Positions 34,567 through 47,526 of a DNA stretch of 64,000 nucleotides are shown here, piece by piece. Origin of the DNA: Halichoerus grypus (taxonomy: Eukaryota > Chordata > Mammalia > Carnivora > Phocidae); assembly GCF_964656455.1 (NCBI RefSeq), contig NC_135726.1:36795930-36859929 (forward strand), in the 5' to 3' direction. The position numbers were made by a program, and so were the translations under genes. Positions within the stretch are counted from its first letter, which is position 1, and the number at the start of each line of letters is the position of its first letter. Below the pieces are notes generated by a model. The model was not told the DNA's origin and ran no database searches. It worked only from the letters and a program-made list of their open reading frames with translations.

Positions 34567-34767
34567 TTTAATTCTTTAATTTTTGTTTGTTTGTTTTATT
34601 TATTTATTCATGAGAGTCAGAGAGAGAGATAGAGAGAGGCAGCAGCAGAGGGAGAAGCAGGCTCCCTGCCTAACAGGGAGCCCGATGCGGGACTCGATCC
34701 CAGGACTCCGGGATCGTGACCTGAGCCGAAGGCAGACGCTTAACCATCTGAGCCACCCAGGTGTCCC
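34567..34767 (-). mobile_element. Can-SINE (antisense) with perfect TSD
   Basis: Antisense SINE ending GCCACCCAGGTGTCCC. It is flanked by a 16-bp perfect duplication, TCCCATTATTCTTTTT (34551-34566 and 34768-34783). The tail side has an added TTTGTTTGTTTG stretch. Confidence 0.95.
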
Positions 34768-34783
34768 TCCCATTATTCTTTTT

Positions 34784-37700
34784 ACAAAATAGTATCGTTT
34801 TTATTTAAAATGTGCCTTCCTCCCCCAACATATTAGATTTCTATTTATTTAGACTTAGTTTAATGCATCCAGTAATACTAGCATAATGAATGTTTGGATT
34901 CAAACTCAAGATGAATCTTAGCTTCCTCATTATTAAAAATGTGTAGCTTTTTTCTGCCTATGTTATCCCAATACAATAAAGATTTTTATAATTAAAAGAT
35001 GGCTATGGTGTTTGTCACAAATTTTCAGTTATTAGAAAAACTAAGAGAATCGAAGGTGAAATTTTTTATCATTTAGATAATAAAATAAAAAGTATCATAT
35101 TAATTATATAGGGTACTATATAATTACTGTTATAAAGTAGTGTTAGTATTCCACCACTGCAGGTCTGAGTATTGGGTTATATAAGAGCTGAGTGAACATC
35201 TGAGTATATGTGTACCCATCTGGAAAACAGCCAGTTGCAGCTCACACATTTCCTCATAATGTTCATTAACTTTTCATAGAGAAAGTGTTTCACACTTAGA
35301 TCAGCTCTTTTAGAAGGAGGAAATTTAGAGCTAGAACAAATAGTATTTAAATCTCATTTTATAGACCAACTGTGAGAAACCCAGCCAGAAGCCAAGATTT
35401 TCAGTCCTACACATCTGGTCATGATGATTTTGGAATCTTTACACACTGATGATATGTCTTTGTTATGACTTTAGAATATATTCTGGCCAACTCATTAGGC
35501 AGGTATGGAAACAAATCCTGAATGAGTCAGACCGAGTTCCTATCATGCATGAAGAATACTGGACTCTTTTCATTGTGAAAGAGAAAAACAATTCTGTGGA
35601 TGGTTTCATGGAGCCATTTTGCCATATTGTACATAAATGGAGTATGTTACTCCTCAGTGTTTTCCCCTCTTCTACTCTTTTTCAAAAAAAAAGAAAAAGG
35701 AAATGTACTTCCTTTCATTTATATGCTACTTTTCCTTATTTTTAGACCAAAGTTTGATAAGGATCTGAAGGCTTTAAAATAATTCATATGCATCATTTAT
35801 AAAATATTTAAATATTATCTTAAAGACACATTTAACCTAATCAGCTGTCATTTTGATATAAAATTTAAAGAAAATGAAAGACATGTTCGTTTAAAAATAG
35901 TCTTTAGGGGGCTTGTATGTTATGCCAAATAATATAGTAATAAGTTATCTCTGAGATAAAAACAGGAATACGGGGTATTTTGATGTTCATTTCATCCCCT
36001 GAATCATAGCTTATTATTAAACACTATGCAAAAAATATCAGTGATCATTAAATGCATGGGGAGGATTCATTTCTCATTAAGCATCTTCCCAGTTTACTGA
36101 GTGTTCTTGAGGTACTGAGAAAATCAGTTAAGATCTTTTCATATGCATTTAATGAAGAATAGTATCCTGAACTATCTATTGAATATATGGACTTATATCT
36201 AAAAGACTTTATTGAAAACCTTTCTTTTTTAAACAAAGATTGAATCTCTTCCATGACTCAGTAATGAAAAAGGAAATATTTATTTTGAGGATAAGCCAAT
36301 TTATATATTATTGGAAATAACACAGACCACCCAGGCCTGAAGCCTACTGTTTATAGTTAAGGATCTTAAATCTACATATGCTCTTGATGAGCAAGAGCTA
36401 TCTTTATTCCAGCTAGAAAGTTTTATGTCTACAAAGGGTAATAATTTCATGTTTCTCCCCACCACCCTTGGCTAGTAAAATTCTGTCAAGGAGATTATTT
36501 CATTTCCACAGGGGAAAAGATTTTTTTGGACCTCAGCAATGATAACATTTCCAAATTTCATCTGCCAAAGGGCTAATGTTTAACATTGTTGGAAAACACT
36601 AGAGTTACATTTGCCTTCAAAACCAGTTTCTTGTATAAATATGAGTGTGTGTATGTATGTATGACTGCATAAACAAAGACACAAAATGTAGCTGACTTGT
36701 TTTTAGTGCAAAATTTATACCTTGATTTGAAGCTTCATTCTCCTCTACTCAGCCATCAAATCTTAGAATTCTTCAAAGACTGGTTCTAAACTCTCTTCTT
36801 ATCTCTCTCTGAATTCTCACTATAAATAGCTATCTCATGTTCATAGCTTTAACTGCTGTCTAATGGTAGGAGGGAAGGAAAAGAAAATGGTGCAAAGCAG
36901 AAACTGTCAGACATGAATGTCTTCCACTTTTCATTGAAAATTCATGTCTGTGAACCTCTGTGTTTCTCAGTAAAGTAGAAGGTAGGGTCAGAATTTGGAG
37001 GATTTGAAATACTTGTTTTGTATAGATCAGAGAAAAAATGATAGGATTGCTGGGCCATATTCAGGATCCGTTGAGCATGGTGATTATATTTTGCTTTGTG
37101 GTTTTCCCTAGCAGCACATACCAGCTTCATTATATTTACGGAGAAAGTAGTTAGTTTCACGATGGTTGCAGTTTTGCCAATGGAGGCGATGCAAAGACTG
37201 AATGGGAAAGGAGTTTAGAGTAATAGAATGTTTCCTAGGATCATGGAATTTAAAGTAGATTAGGAGGATAGTGAAGAAGAAAGCATTGATAGGTGGGAAG
37301 CACTACGCAGCTAATGAATTGGAAGTCTCTTAAGAGACGGATCTTCATGGTGAGAGTAGTTCATCAAGACAATTGGAAGTAATAAGATGGACTGCTTGAA
37401 TAAACGATTCAAGAACAGTTAGGATGGCAAGATTATGATAATTGTGGAAGTAAATGGCTGAGCTGACGTGGAGTTACTTAATGGAATCGAGAAGGCCAGA
37501 GGACTACATGGATCACACATGTGGATACGGAAGTCACTCAGAATAATGGAAAGATTTGGAATGCAGAGAAGACTGAGTTAAGTTCCAAAGCCTCTGATGA
37601 ATATGGAAGAATGACAAGAGATTAGTAGATACAACAGCGATGCAGAGGCAGAGGGGGTGGTATGACTGAATGGCATGAGCCTCAAGTGATCAGGGTCTTT

Positions 37701-38625
37701 ACTAAAGAATCAGAGATAAATGGTGTAAAGCTAGAAATAGAGAACAAGGAAGAATGTGATTAGTAAACAAATAGCCTTCATCTGAGATGGCTACAGGGCA
37801 TATATGTCTCTAAGGAACAGCTACTTTTCACTGGAGGAGGCAAAAAAACAAAAATACACATACACACCGAACCTTTTCAAGATGGAGTTAATATTATAGG
37901 ACAAAACACAAGTAGTCGGTACTCAGTGAAAGGTGATTTAGTAATAAAGTTGATTGAAACACCAATATTACGTGCTTACTCCTTTTGGTTTTCATGTGTA
38001 TTGGTGTTTGGAATGGAGTATGCCTATACAGATGGACTTTAATAATCTCACCATTAAAGAGATGAGGTCAAGAGTACTAGGATGGGTAAGAGAAATTATC
38101 AGAACGATGGGTGATGTCAGTGCAAAATTTATAAATCAAATGAAACATCTACTGTTTAAGGACTGTAGTATTCTATTTGTAAATGTGGTAAACTGATTAT
38201 GCACCTGTTGGAATTAAATTTTCCTCAGTGTCTCATGCTGTTTAAAGAAAATGCTTCTAGGTTTAATATTCTTTGAGTTAATGATCATATGATCATGCTT
38301 ATAAATTACCAAGATACAATAAAAATTGCTTTTTCTTTAATGATTCATTTAACCTACTAAGTGGTAAAATTAAAAAATTGTTTTCTCATTGAATGATGTC
38401 ATTATCCTTTCTTGGAAATACTTTTTAAAAATTTCCCAGTGAAATAAATCTTCTCTTACTAAGCAGATATATTTGGCTGCACCCATCTTCCAGTGTTGGA
38501 CTTGGTATATGTTTGAGAAAATCTCCTTGTGTTGAGCAATTTCCTCAAATCCATTTAGTATTGAAATATAAATTTATAATCAAGGCTATTTGTTGTTATT
38601 AAAAGTATCTACAGAGGTAATCATG
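34784..38625. other. Long unique intronic stretch, no gene seen
   Basis: Almost 4 kb without a SINE, L1 or other repeat that I can name. The part 37150-37800 is purine-rich on the + strand (GA/GGA-rich). Short open readings (up to about 98 codons, 35449-35745) have no splice-site borders or motifs that would make them exons. Confidence 0.5.
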
Positions 38626-38870
38626 TAGCTAACATAGATATAACACTTATATTGTGCCAAGTGTTGTTAAAGTACTTTACATGTATTAATTGATACTCAA
38701 AACAATCCTATGGGGGTAGTCCCATTATTATCATCATCCCACTTTTACAGATGGGTAAACTGAGGTACAGAGAGGATAAACTAACCTGTTGGTAAGTGGC
38801 AGAGCCAGGACCTGGACCCAGCTGTTTGAATCCAGTCTGTGATATTAACCATTATGCTAAATCACTTTAT
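38626..38870 (-). repeat. MIR (antisense), nearly full length
   Basis: From ACACTTATATTGTGCCAAGT through TACTTTACATGTATTAATTG, TTTTACAGATGGGTAAACTG and GGTAAGTGGCAGAGCCAGGA to AACCATTATGCTAAATC. Full antisense MIR order. Confidence 0.92.
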
Positions 38871-39495
38871 GTGATATCGGGAAGAATATGGCCCATGAAA
38901 AAATAAAACTTTTACATTTTCTTTCTTATTTTTTAGTCCCTGTGGATTACTTAGGATTCCGTGTTTAAGACTGAAGAACCCAAAATACAGTGGCTTAAAC
39001 TTTGTGAGAGAAATTTATTTCTTACATAAAAGAGGACACGAGGTGGGCAGTGCAGGGCTGATATGGCAACGCCATAGTCATTGTGTCTGGACCCACTGTT
39101 TCATCAGCCTTGTGAGTGTATTTCATTCCTGAGATCACTTCCTATACTAGGATGGCAGCTGGAACTCCAGCCACTGTGTCTGTCTTACAGGCCAGAAGGG
39201 AGATGAATAGTGAAAAAAGAAAAAAATGGACCACTTCTATCAGATTCAGCTTTCTTTAAACAAAGCCCCACTAATACTTTTGCTCTCATTTCATTATTTA
39301 GAATTCAGTCATATGGCCATACAGGCTGGGAATTGTGGTCTTTTGTTCTGGATAACAGCATAACTAGACAACGATTTCTGTTACTTAGAAAGGGAGAATG
39401 GATATTGGGTAAGTATCCAGCAGCCTGCGAGACACCATCCTTGGTATCCACATCCTTTCCTACTGGTCTTTTACACTGATTTTATCAGAACATTT
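38871..39495. other. Intronic sequence, no gene seen
   Basis: Unique sequence. The 89-codon open reading at 39210-39479 has no recognised motif. Confidence 0.5.
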
Positions 39496-39509
39496 TGGAC
39501 TGAAAATTC

Positions 39510-39719
39510 ATTTTTTTAAAAATATTTATCTATTTGGGAGGGCCAGAGATGGAGGGAAAGGGAGAGAGTGGGAGCATGAGTGGGGGAGGGGCGGAGGGAA
39601 AGGGAGAAGCGGACTCTCCACTGAGCTGGGAACCCAATGCTGGAGCTCCATCCCAGGACCCTGGGATCATGACCTGAGCCGAAGGCAGGTGCTTAACTGA
39701 CTGAGCCACCCAGGTGCCC
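39510..39719 (-). mobile_element. Can-SINE (antisense)
   Basis: Antisense SINE with GCCACCCAGGTGCCC at its head. It is flanked by TGGACTGAAAATT at 39496-39508 and 39720-39732. It is more diverged than most (AAAAATATTTATCTATTTGG at the tail). Confidence 0.93.
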
Positions 39720-39964
39720 TGGACTGAAAATTTAAATAACAGACACAGGTGAGGAGAAGGATTGAAAAAGAGTAGAATGGGGATTTTGGGGGCACTCATA
39801 GCATATGGTGAGAGTAACACAAAAAGCAAATTGTGGCGGGCACAAGTCATAATTGCTGTAGTTTTCCTTTAGAGTAAAACTCTTCCATAAAGTGACTAGT
39901 GAAGTCTGATTATATATTCACATAAAATATGTTATTAACAGGTTAATAAAAAGCAGTACTTTTT

Positions 39965-40849
39965 TTTTGTACTGTTATGTTAATCACCATACATTACATC
40001 ATTAGTTTTTTTTTTTTTTAAAGATTTTATTTATTTTTATTTGAGAGAGAGAGAATGAGAGAGAGCGAGTACATGAGAGGGGGGAGGGTCAGAGGGAGAA
40101 GCAGACTCCCTGCCGAGCAGGGAGCCCGATGCGGGACTCGATCCAGGGACTCCAGGATCATGACCTGAGCCGAAGGCAGTCACTTAACCAACTGAGCCAC
40201 CCAGGCGCCCTACATCATTAGTTTTTGATGTAGTGTTCCATGATTCATTGTGTGTGGTTAATACCCAGTGCTCCTTTCAACACATGCCCTCTTTAATACC
40301 CATCACCAGGCTAACCCATCCTCCTACCCCCCTCCCCTCTAGAACCCTCAGTTTGTTTCTCAGAGTCCATTGTCTCTCATGGTTCGTCCGCCCTCCTATT
40401 TCCCCCTCTTCATTTTTCCCTTCCTGCTATCTTCTTCTTTTTTTTTTTTAACATATATTGTGTTATTTGTTTCTGAGGTACAGGTCTGTGATTCAACAGT
40501 CTTACACACTTCACAGCACTCACCATAGCACATACCCTCCCCAATGTCTATCACCCAGCAGCCCCATCCCTCCCACCCCCCACCACTCCAGCAACCCTCA
40601 GTTTGTTTCCTGAGATGAAGAATTCCTCATATCAGTGAGGTCATACGATACATGTCTTTCTCTGATTGACTTGTTTCACTCAGCATAATACCTTCCAGTT
40701 CCATCCACATTGTTGCAAATGGCAAGATTTCATTCCTTTTGATGGCTGCATAATATTCCATTGTACATATATACCACATCTTCTTTATCCATTCATCTGT
40801 TGATGGACATCTTGGCTCTTTCCATAGTTTGGCTATTGTGGACATTGCT
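39965..40849 (-). mobile_element. 5'-truncated LINE-1 with nested SINE
   Basis: An L1 3' end of about 685 bp (3' UTR plus the last codons of ORF2, readable at 40845-40627 minus as ...WMELEGIMLSETSQSEKD). It is split by a Can-SINE. An imperfect duplication (AAGCAGTACTTTTT at about 39951-39964, AAGCAGTGTTTTTT at 40850-40863) flanks it. Confidence 0.93.
40011..40210 (-). mobile_element. Can-SINE (antisense) nested in the L1
   Basis: Complete antisense SINE. The perfect 16-bp duplication TACATCATTAGTTTTT (39995-40010 and 40211-40226) consists of L1 3' UTR sequence, so the SINE came after the L1. Confidence 0.96.
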
Positions 40850-40863
40850 AAGCAGTGTTTTTT

Positions 40864-41911
40864 AATTGGGCTTCTTGTCCCTACATGGGAAGGGAGTGGA
40901 TGAAAAAATTATCACTTTGTGTCATTTATTTAGGTATGTAAGAGAAGATTGATTATTGAACTGAGAGAGTTCTAAATGATCAGAGGGAAGTTCCTTTCTA
41001 ATTCTCCCTCTCTCTTGTCCACCCCCCTTTAAAGAGTGGAAGACATGCTATGTCTGATTTCACATGGAGTTATGGGAGTTTTATTATACAGAAAAAGAAA
41101 AACAAAGTATTTTGGAGGAAAAACATTTCATTGGAAAAGTTTTGTTCCCCCCCCCCAACTGAAGGTAGTAGTAAGCTTCTGATCATTACTTAAGTTTATT
41201 TCTTGTTTTATTTACAGCTTGGATCTCTTTATTGCTTTTGGTAATACATAAAAAGTTTTCATGAAAGTAGAGAATATTTTGCATGATATACATTTAAAAA
41301 AACAATATATGAAACTAAATGTCATGATCCATATTCTTATTTCCCTGTAAGACAGTGTGCTTTGAAATACAGGGTAGCTATAGTAAAGTCTTATTTATTT
41401 TCAGGGGAGATTAAGTACACCTACTTTTTTCTAAAGATGGCCTAAGTATGAATATTTATATGACTTTGTCATTTATACACACTCTATCAACTATCACATT
41501 TTAGATGACTTAAGTTTTCAATAAGTGACCTGAGGATTTGAATTAGAATGAGAAAACCTTCTACATCTTTATTTCAAGAGTGTATTAGGAACAAATTCTG
41601 ACCTTAAGGGTCAAAGGTACTGGATGGATGATCATGGATTTAACAAGGAATTCTTTTCTGTCTCCTCTTTTCTATTGTGTTTTTTTTGTTGCTGCACAAT
41701 TAGTAAACCCAGTTTACTAGTGTTATTGATGTTCTTTGTTTTGTTTTGTTGCTTGTGGAAACCTGATTAGAGCTTTTGAGAGTGAATTTTCAGTCAGAAA
41801 TGATTTATTTTGTGTATCTAAGCTGGATTCCAGCTGTTTGAGGTTTTTCTCTTAGAAGTCTAGGTTTCATAGAGCATCTAGAATGAAAAGGCAGTTCTGG
41901 TTAGATGCCTC
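40864..41911. other. Intronic sequence, no gene seen
   Basis: Unique AT-rich sequence with a C run near 41146-41156. Nothing recognised. Confidence 0.5.
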
Positions 41912-41925
41912 TCCTAGTCGTTCTT

Positions 41926-42124
41926 TTTTTTTTTTTAAGATTTTATTTATTTGACAGAGAGAGAGACACAGCGAGAGAGGGAACACAAGGAAGGGGAGTG
42001 GGAGAGGGAGAAACAGGCTTCCCGCCGAGCAGGGAGCCCGATGTGGGGCTCGATCCCAGGACCCTGGGACCATGACCTGAGCCAAAGGCAGACGCTTAAC
42101 AACAGAGCCACCCAGGCCCCCCTT
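41926..42124 (-). mobile_element. Can-SINE (antisense)
   Basis: Antisense SINE, complete from T run to GCCACCCAGGCCCCC. Target duplication TCCTAGTCGTTCTT (41912-41925) and TCCTAGTCTTTCTT (42125-42138), one mismatch. Confidence 0.95.
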
Positions 42125-42280
42125 TCCTAGTCTTTCTTAAGCAGTTTAAATTCTTTGTTTTTCTAAGTTTCGAAGAATTTTACTTAGATTTTCATGTTAA
42201 AAATCGGTATTTAAGCTTCAATTTGTTACACTGATAGAATTATAGATTCCAAAATTTGCTTGTAAAAATGGCTAGTTTTT

Positions 42281-42656
42281 TATTTTGTTATGTTATGTTA
42301 ATCACCATTATGTCATTAGTTTTTGATGTAGTGTTCCATGATTCATTGTTTGCATATAACACCCAGTGCTCCATTCAGTACGTGCCCTCTTTAATACCAT
42401 CACCAGGCTAACCCATCCCTCCACCCCTCCCCTCTTGAACCCTCAGTTTGTTTCTCAGAGTCCATAGTCTCTCATGGTTCGTCTCCCCCTCTGATTTTCC
42501 CCCCTTCATTTTTCCCTTCCTACTATCTTCTTCTTCTTTTTTTTAACATGTAATGTATTATTTGTTTCAGAGGTACAGGTCTGTGATTCAACAGTCTTAC
42601 ACAATTCACAGCACTCACCATAGCACATACCCTCCCCAATGTCTATCACCCAGCAA
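42281..42656 (-). mobile_element. 5'-truncated LINE-1 (3' UTR only)
   Basis: L1 3' UTR on the minus strand with flanking AAAAATGGCTAGTTTT (about 42264-42279) and AAAAATGTCTAGTTTT (42657-42672). A few bases are missing near the 3' end (CACCATTATGTCATTAG, where other copies have CACCATACATTACATCATTAG). At its diagnostic sites (CATTCAGTACGTGCCCTCTT) it resembles the distal tail of the full-length L1. Confidence 0.93.
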
Positions 42657-42672
42657 AAAAATGTCTAGTTTT

Positions 42673-43579
42673 AAGGAAGGAAGGGTTTTTTTTAATTACT
42701 TGTGCTTTTCTAATTTCAATTAATCAAATCAGAATTCACTCCAAGAAAAGTGCCACAGTATATATCAAAAGAACATTTCCTTAGTGCTTCTGATTCAGAA
42801 ATTATAACCTCTAATAATGTGAAGAGACAAACTTCTATTCATATTTACCATAAGATTTATCATACCCGAATTTTTTGCATGAATTCTTGCCTTCTTATTT
42901 TTTTCACCAAAATGTAAGCAGTTTCAAACATATAGTTTTGACTTACATGACTTGTCAGACTCTTCTGTTTATTATTAAAGCAGAGTTGCATATCTTCCTT
43001 CATAATGCTACAAATGTTAAAAGTTCTACACAATAACATTTTCTGGAAAGGTATTGGCCATCATTATTCTTAAGACTACAGATTTCTGTTGACTTTCAAA
43101 AGTTGTTGGGTTTTTTTAGATAAGCTTTCAGTTTTATCATATTCAGATCATACATACCTGAGAGAGCATCTGTAAAAATCTCAATTCTGTTTTTATGTGA
43201 AGTCCCAGTTATAATATACTTCTCATGACACTATATCAGGTTACTTATCAGCTTACTTTTTAGAAAGGTCATTTGTGATTGTTTCCTTGTTAACTATAAT
43301 CCTTAGAAGAAAAGCCCCCCTTGAAAATTATATACCAGCACTAAAAATATATGTCTGTAATCATAATCTTACTGGGTTCAATTGATCAATAACCACCCCG
43401 TGAACTACCGTATGGTCACATTAACTTAGTATGGATTTCTATGAGGTTTTCATGGTTCTAATATCAATGAAGAGAAGAAAGTTGTATCTCACATTCTATT
43501 ATCACAGTATTAATTTTAATCTTTAGAAAGTCACTTAACATACGCAGGCTGTCGTTACTTTTGTGATTATGTAGAAGTT
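42673..43579. other. Intronic sequence, no gene seen
   Basis: Unique AT-rich sequence. Nothing recognised. Confidence 0.5.
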
Positions 43580-43899
43580 CATTGTTCTGTATGGTAGCCA
43601 CCAGCCACATACAGCTCTTGAGCACTTGAAATGGGGCTAGTCCAAATATAGTGTGCTATAAGTATAAAGCACACACTAGATTTTGAAGACCTAGTGCAGA
43701 AAAAGGTGTAAATATCTCACTAATAATTCTTTTATGTTGATTATTTGTTGATATGATATATCTTAGATATATTGGGTTATGTAAAATATATTATTGAAAT
43801 TAATTTCTCATCTTTCACTTTTCTTTTTAATATATGGCCATTAGCAGATTTAAAATTATATACACATAGCTTGCATTATATTTCTGTTGGACAGTGATA
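43580..43899 (+). repeat. Nonautonomous DNA transposon fossil (hAT-like)
   Basis: Starts CATTGTTCTGTATGGTAGCC and continues AGCCACATACAGCTCTTGAG and CACTTGAAATGGGGCTAG. It ends TTGCATTATATTTCTGTTGG ACAGTGA. Partial terminal complementarity (..TGTTCTGTATGG.. and ..TTGGACAG..) fits a DNA transposon. I recall this as a common mammalian element but cannot name the subfamily safely. Confidence 0.65.
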
Positions 43900-44359
43900 C
43901 TTTAGCAGATATAAGACTAGAGATGATCTCTATGGATCCTTCTGTTCCCAGCATTGTGGTGATTCTGATTGATGTCCTGATTGACTATGGAGCCGTCATT
44001 TTATTTTTGATTGTTATGATATTGCTGTCTCTATTGAGGACTTTTACAGTATGTTACTTTGGAATGTAGAGCTCTTGGAAAATCCTTTCTGTTTCTCAGG
44101 GCATAAACCAAACTTCTTCGCTTTGGAGAATTTCACCTTTAAACTTTTTATTATGCCTAAATTTTCTCATTTCTGAAGTTGGATCTTTCTACCTGGTAAG
44201 CTGTTATCATGCCTTTCTTCATCATTTTATTGTTAAAAACCTCACATTTATTGATTTTATCTAGTGATCGCATTTTTCCATCCAAAACTTTTGACTTCTC
44301 AGAGTTTGAGTTCTGTCTTCATTAGGTCTAGAATGGATAATAGAATGAATGAATATAGG
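43900..44359. other. Intronic sequence, no gene seen
   Basis: Unique sequence. Nothing recognised. Confidence 0.45.
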
Positions 44360-44500
44360 ATTTAGAGTGAAAAGTCTTAGATTCTAATTCTGGTTCCTCA
44401 TCTAATAACTTACTAACTTAACAATCCTAGACAAGACAATTGTCTTCCTAAACCTCAATCTTTTTATCTGTAAAATGGATATTATGAGGCTCAAATAAAA
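44360..44500 (+). repeat. MIR fragment (sense)
   Basis: AGATTCTAATTCTGGTTCC, ACTTACTAACTTAACAATCC, CTAAACCTCAATCTTTTTAT and CTGTAAAATGGATATTATGA follow MIR order. Confidence 0.75.
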
Positions 44501-44894
44501 CATTATGTAAATATTGTTACCACTTACCCATGTTCTTATTCAGAAATATTTTCCTTTTAACCTTCTTGACAGCATTCGACTTCAAGGGTACTGTCCTTTC
44601 CTAGTGTCCTTTATTCCTTGCTATTTACTCCTATTATTATTTTAGGTCTTCTCTTTCTCTCATCCATTGATATTTGTGTTTCCACGATCTTTAGTCCTTC
44701 TAAGAAACTATGGTTATAAAGGAAAAATAGAGCAAATATCTTATTGCTCACAAAATGAAAGCATCACTTGGGATTTGCATGTAGATTTTTAATAGCCGAG
44801 ATCATAGATTGAGAGAAAAGTTCCAAATACCAAGAGTGGGGGAAGGGAGAGCACCACATATTGAAGAATACAAGACCCTAGGTGAAGGGAGAAC

Positions 44895-45075
44895 CCAACA
44901 CATACTGAATACTTATCATGTGCCAGGCACTGCTCTTGATAGATGATTTTATGTTACCTCATTTTATTTCATGTTCACTACAATTTTTTAAGGGAGTTTT
45001 GTTTTTTCCTCCTATCTTACAGAGAAAGGAACTTCGGGCCAGGCCATTAAGTAACTTGCTTTCAAGTAATTCAAG
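44895..45075 (-). repeat. MIR fragment (antisense)
   Basis: ATACTGAATACTTATCATGT, GCCAGGCACTGCTCTTGATA, CTTACAGAGAAAGGAACTTC and CATTAAGTAACTTGC appear in antisense MIR order. Confidence 0.8.
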
Positions 45076-45396
45076 TCTCTCCTTATTGTTTATCTGCATT
45101 CCCCCCCCACCCCAGACCATTGTTTGGTAAGCACTATTTACTTTGGGTGCTTGAGTTCTATGCTAACAATGTAGATAGAGTTGGTCTCCAGTGTACTAGT
45201 GAAACTAAATGAAATTTGAGTGTTTTTAAACAAGGATACCAGATACGATATTTATGAAATGAATTTTGTACTGTTTTGGGAAACATAGATCTCTAGACCG
45301 GTCTTTAGAGTGGGTGGAAGGAGGGTGGTGGTAATTCAGAAGGCCTTCCTTTCCCGAGCTAAAAATGCCAACAGAACTTTCAGGTCTGAAAGCTGC
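45076..45396. other. Intronic sequence, no gene seen
   Basis: Unique sequence with a C run near 45102-45114. Nothing recognised. Confidence 0.45.
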
Positions 45397-45867
45397 TCAA
45401 CACTCAAAGTGAAACCCTCTCAGTGTCTGGTTTTCTTTCCCACATTCCCTTAGGACCTGGCTCTCACTCTTCAGCCAGCTACTTCCGTTACGGGTAGGCA
45501 AAGCTAAAATGGTAATTGTAAACTTGTGAATTATGCTGTGCCTTTCAGGGCTAACTCCAGACTCACTTGAAATGTCTTCACAAATGTGGCTTATAACAAT
45601 CTGCGTGCTTCCCTCAAAGCTTTCCTCTCTGTCCATGCTTTTCTGCTTATTAGCTCCCTCGTGTTCTACCCCATACATGTCTCTTAGGTTCCACCAGTCC
45701 ATTCTTCCCTCCTGACTTGCTGACTTCGTTTTTGGAACGGCCAAAAGATGCCGGATACTTTGTGCTTTCGAAGTCTTATGGCAAATGTGCTCTATGGACT
45801 CCAGTGTAGAATTTGTGGCAGGAATGAATGGACTCTTGAGAAAGAAATACCGTATTTTCAAGTCCAT
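45397..45867 (-). other. Unexplained 156-codon open reading frame
   Basis: This is the longest open reading that no repeat explains (M at 45867, stop at 45397-45399). It is hydrophilic, begins MDLKIRYFFLKSPF, and has no signal peptide, membrane segment or domain that I know. No poly-A tail, target duplication or clear splice sites mark it as a processed pseudogene or exon. A chance origin is possible in 64 kb of sequence, and I do not assign a gene. Confidence 0.2.
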
Positions 45868-47526
45868 GTTCTCATACTAAAGAAGGCCGGACAAGACATT
45901 TATAAAATATGATTTCTAAGTGCACAGGTTTCTAAAGAAATCTTTTTTCCCTTAAGGAGAAAAGAGGCATCTGTTGTATTTCTAGAACAAATAACCCTTA
46001 ACCTCTTTCTTCTTCATTTTCTCTTTCATTTACATGAATGAATATTTGAGAAGCTCTTATCTCCACGTTCAGACCTCTACAATTTTTCTACTTAAAAAAG
46101 AAAGTTATGTGAAGTGTTATTATTACATTGGGTAATTTTATTTCAAACTAAATACCAGAATATTATACTTCTTTTATCCTACTGTGTGATTGTCTTTTGT
46201 ACTTTCACTTAGTTCTCCCTCCTCTTTAGCCTCTTGGAATTTTGCCTCTGAAGCTTGAATTTCCTTCCCTTTCTTCTACAAAAATGAGATGCAGAACAAG
46301 GCATGGCTTGAAGTCAAAGTAAATTCCCATCTTTAAGTTCTAGCAACCGATACAGGCTCCTTAAGGCCAAAGCCTGCCTATTAGCCACTTGGCTGTTGGG
46401 TGACTATATGTTCTAGGAAAGGGTACTGGACTAACTCTAAGAATGTGGAGTGTTGATATACTGTTACCAAAAATTAAAAAAAAAAAAACCACTCTGTGTA
46501 TTAAGTATTTGTCTGGCAGGATACTGAAAACCTAAAATATAGCCCACACATACAAACTTGTTGGAAGACAAAATACATTTTTCACCAAGTTAGAGTCTCA
46601 TAGTGAGAAAAGCCAAGCTAGTTTGGATTTTAAAGTTTTCCTCCCATTTTCCCCTACTACCAAGCTCCACAGGGCCCCCTAACCATGTAGCACTGAAAAG
46701 AAAGTACTTTCTGCATTTTTAAATACTGTTACTGCTTTTGACTCCCCAGCATCTCAGTTTACATATGCGAAGGAAAATAAAAAAACTATAAGGAACAGAC
46801 ATTAGCTAGGATGGTATTTAGGAGGGAATTAAGATGTAATTAGAATTACTTAGGTGTGCCCGTACATCAGTTTTGCCATCTTTAAAGCAGAACATAGGTA
46901 ATCCTAAAACTGTGTGTGTATATAAATCTTGTCAGCTTTTTAATATATTCTTAAACATTTCCCAGTGGAGGTTTGTTAAATGTTCTGAGATATTTTCTTG
47001 CTAAATATTAGATTATATACACATTAAATACTCTACAATATTTTCCTGTAAAATGTTGCACATGAATGTTTCACCTTTCAAAACTGGTAAAAGCAAGAGT
47101 ATGTTGCAGAAAGTCAGCTTATAAAAAATGTAGATGGTACTGTAAGCGGTATACCCTGGTTATTTGCTATAGTACTTAATTCAACAGAGCTCAGATAATT
47201 TCCACATATGGAAATATGATGGACTAATACAGAAATAGATAAGCCCTTGAAGGTAAAATATGATTTTGACCATTTGACTATTTAGTTGGTATTAGAAGTT
47301 TTTTTACTTTGGGTAGAGTGTTAATTATACAATATTTTTTCTACTTAGAACAAAGAAGGTATCTTCAGTGGTCTCTAGAATATGTTCCAGCGCACCTCAT
47401 ACAAATTTGGTATTGATTTGGTTTTTTACTTTGGTTTTACTTCGAAACCTAGAATCAAACTGGGACTGTATCAGGTTTGAGCAAATCATAAAAATTTGTG
47501 GATAATTTGCATCAGAATTTTTAAGT
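45868..47526. other. Intronic sequence, no gene seen
   Basis: Unique AT-rich sequence with an A run near 46477-46488. Nothing recognised. Confidence 0.5.
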
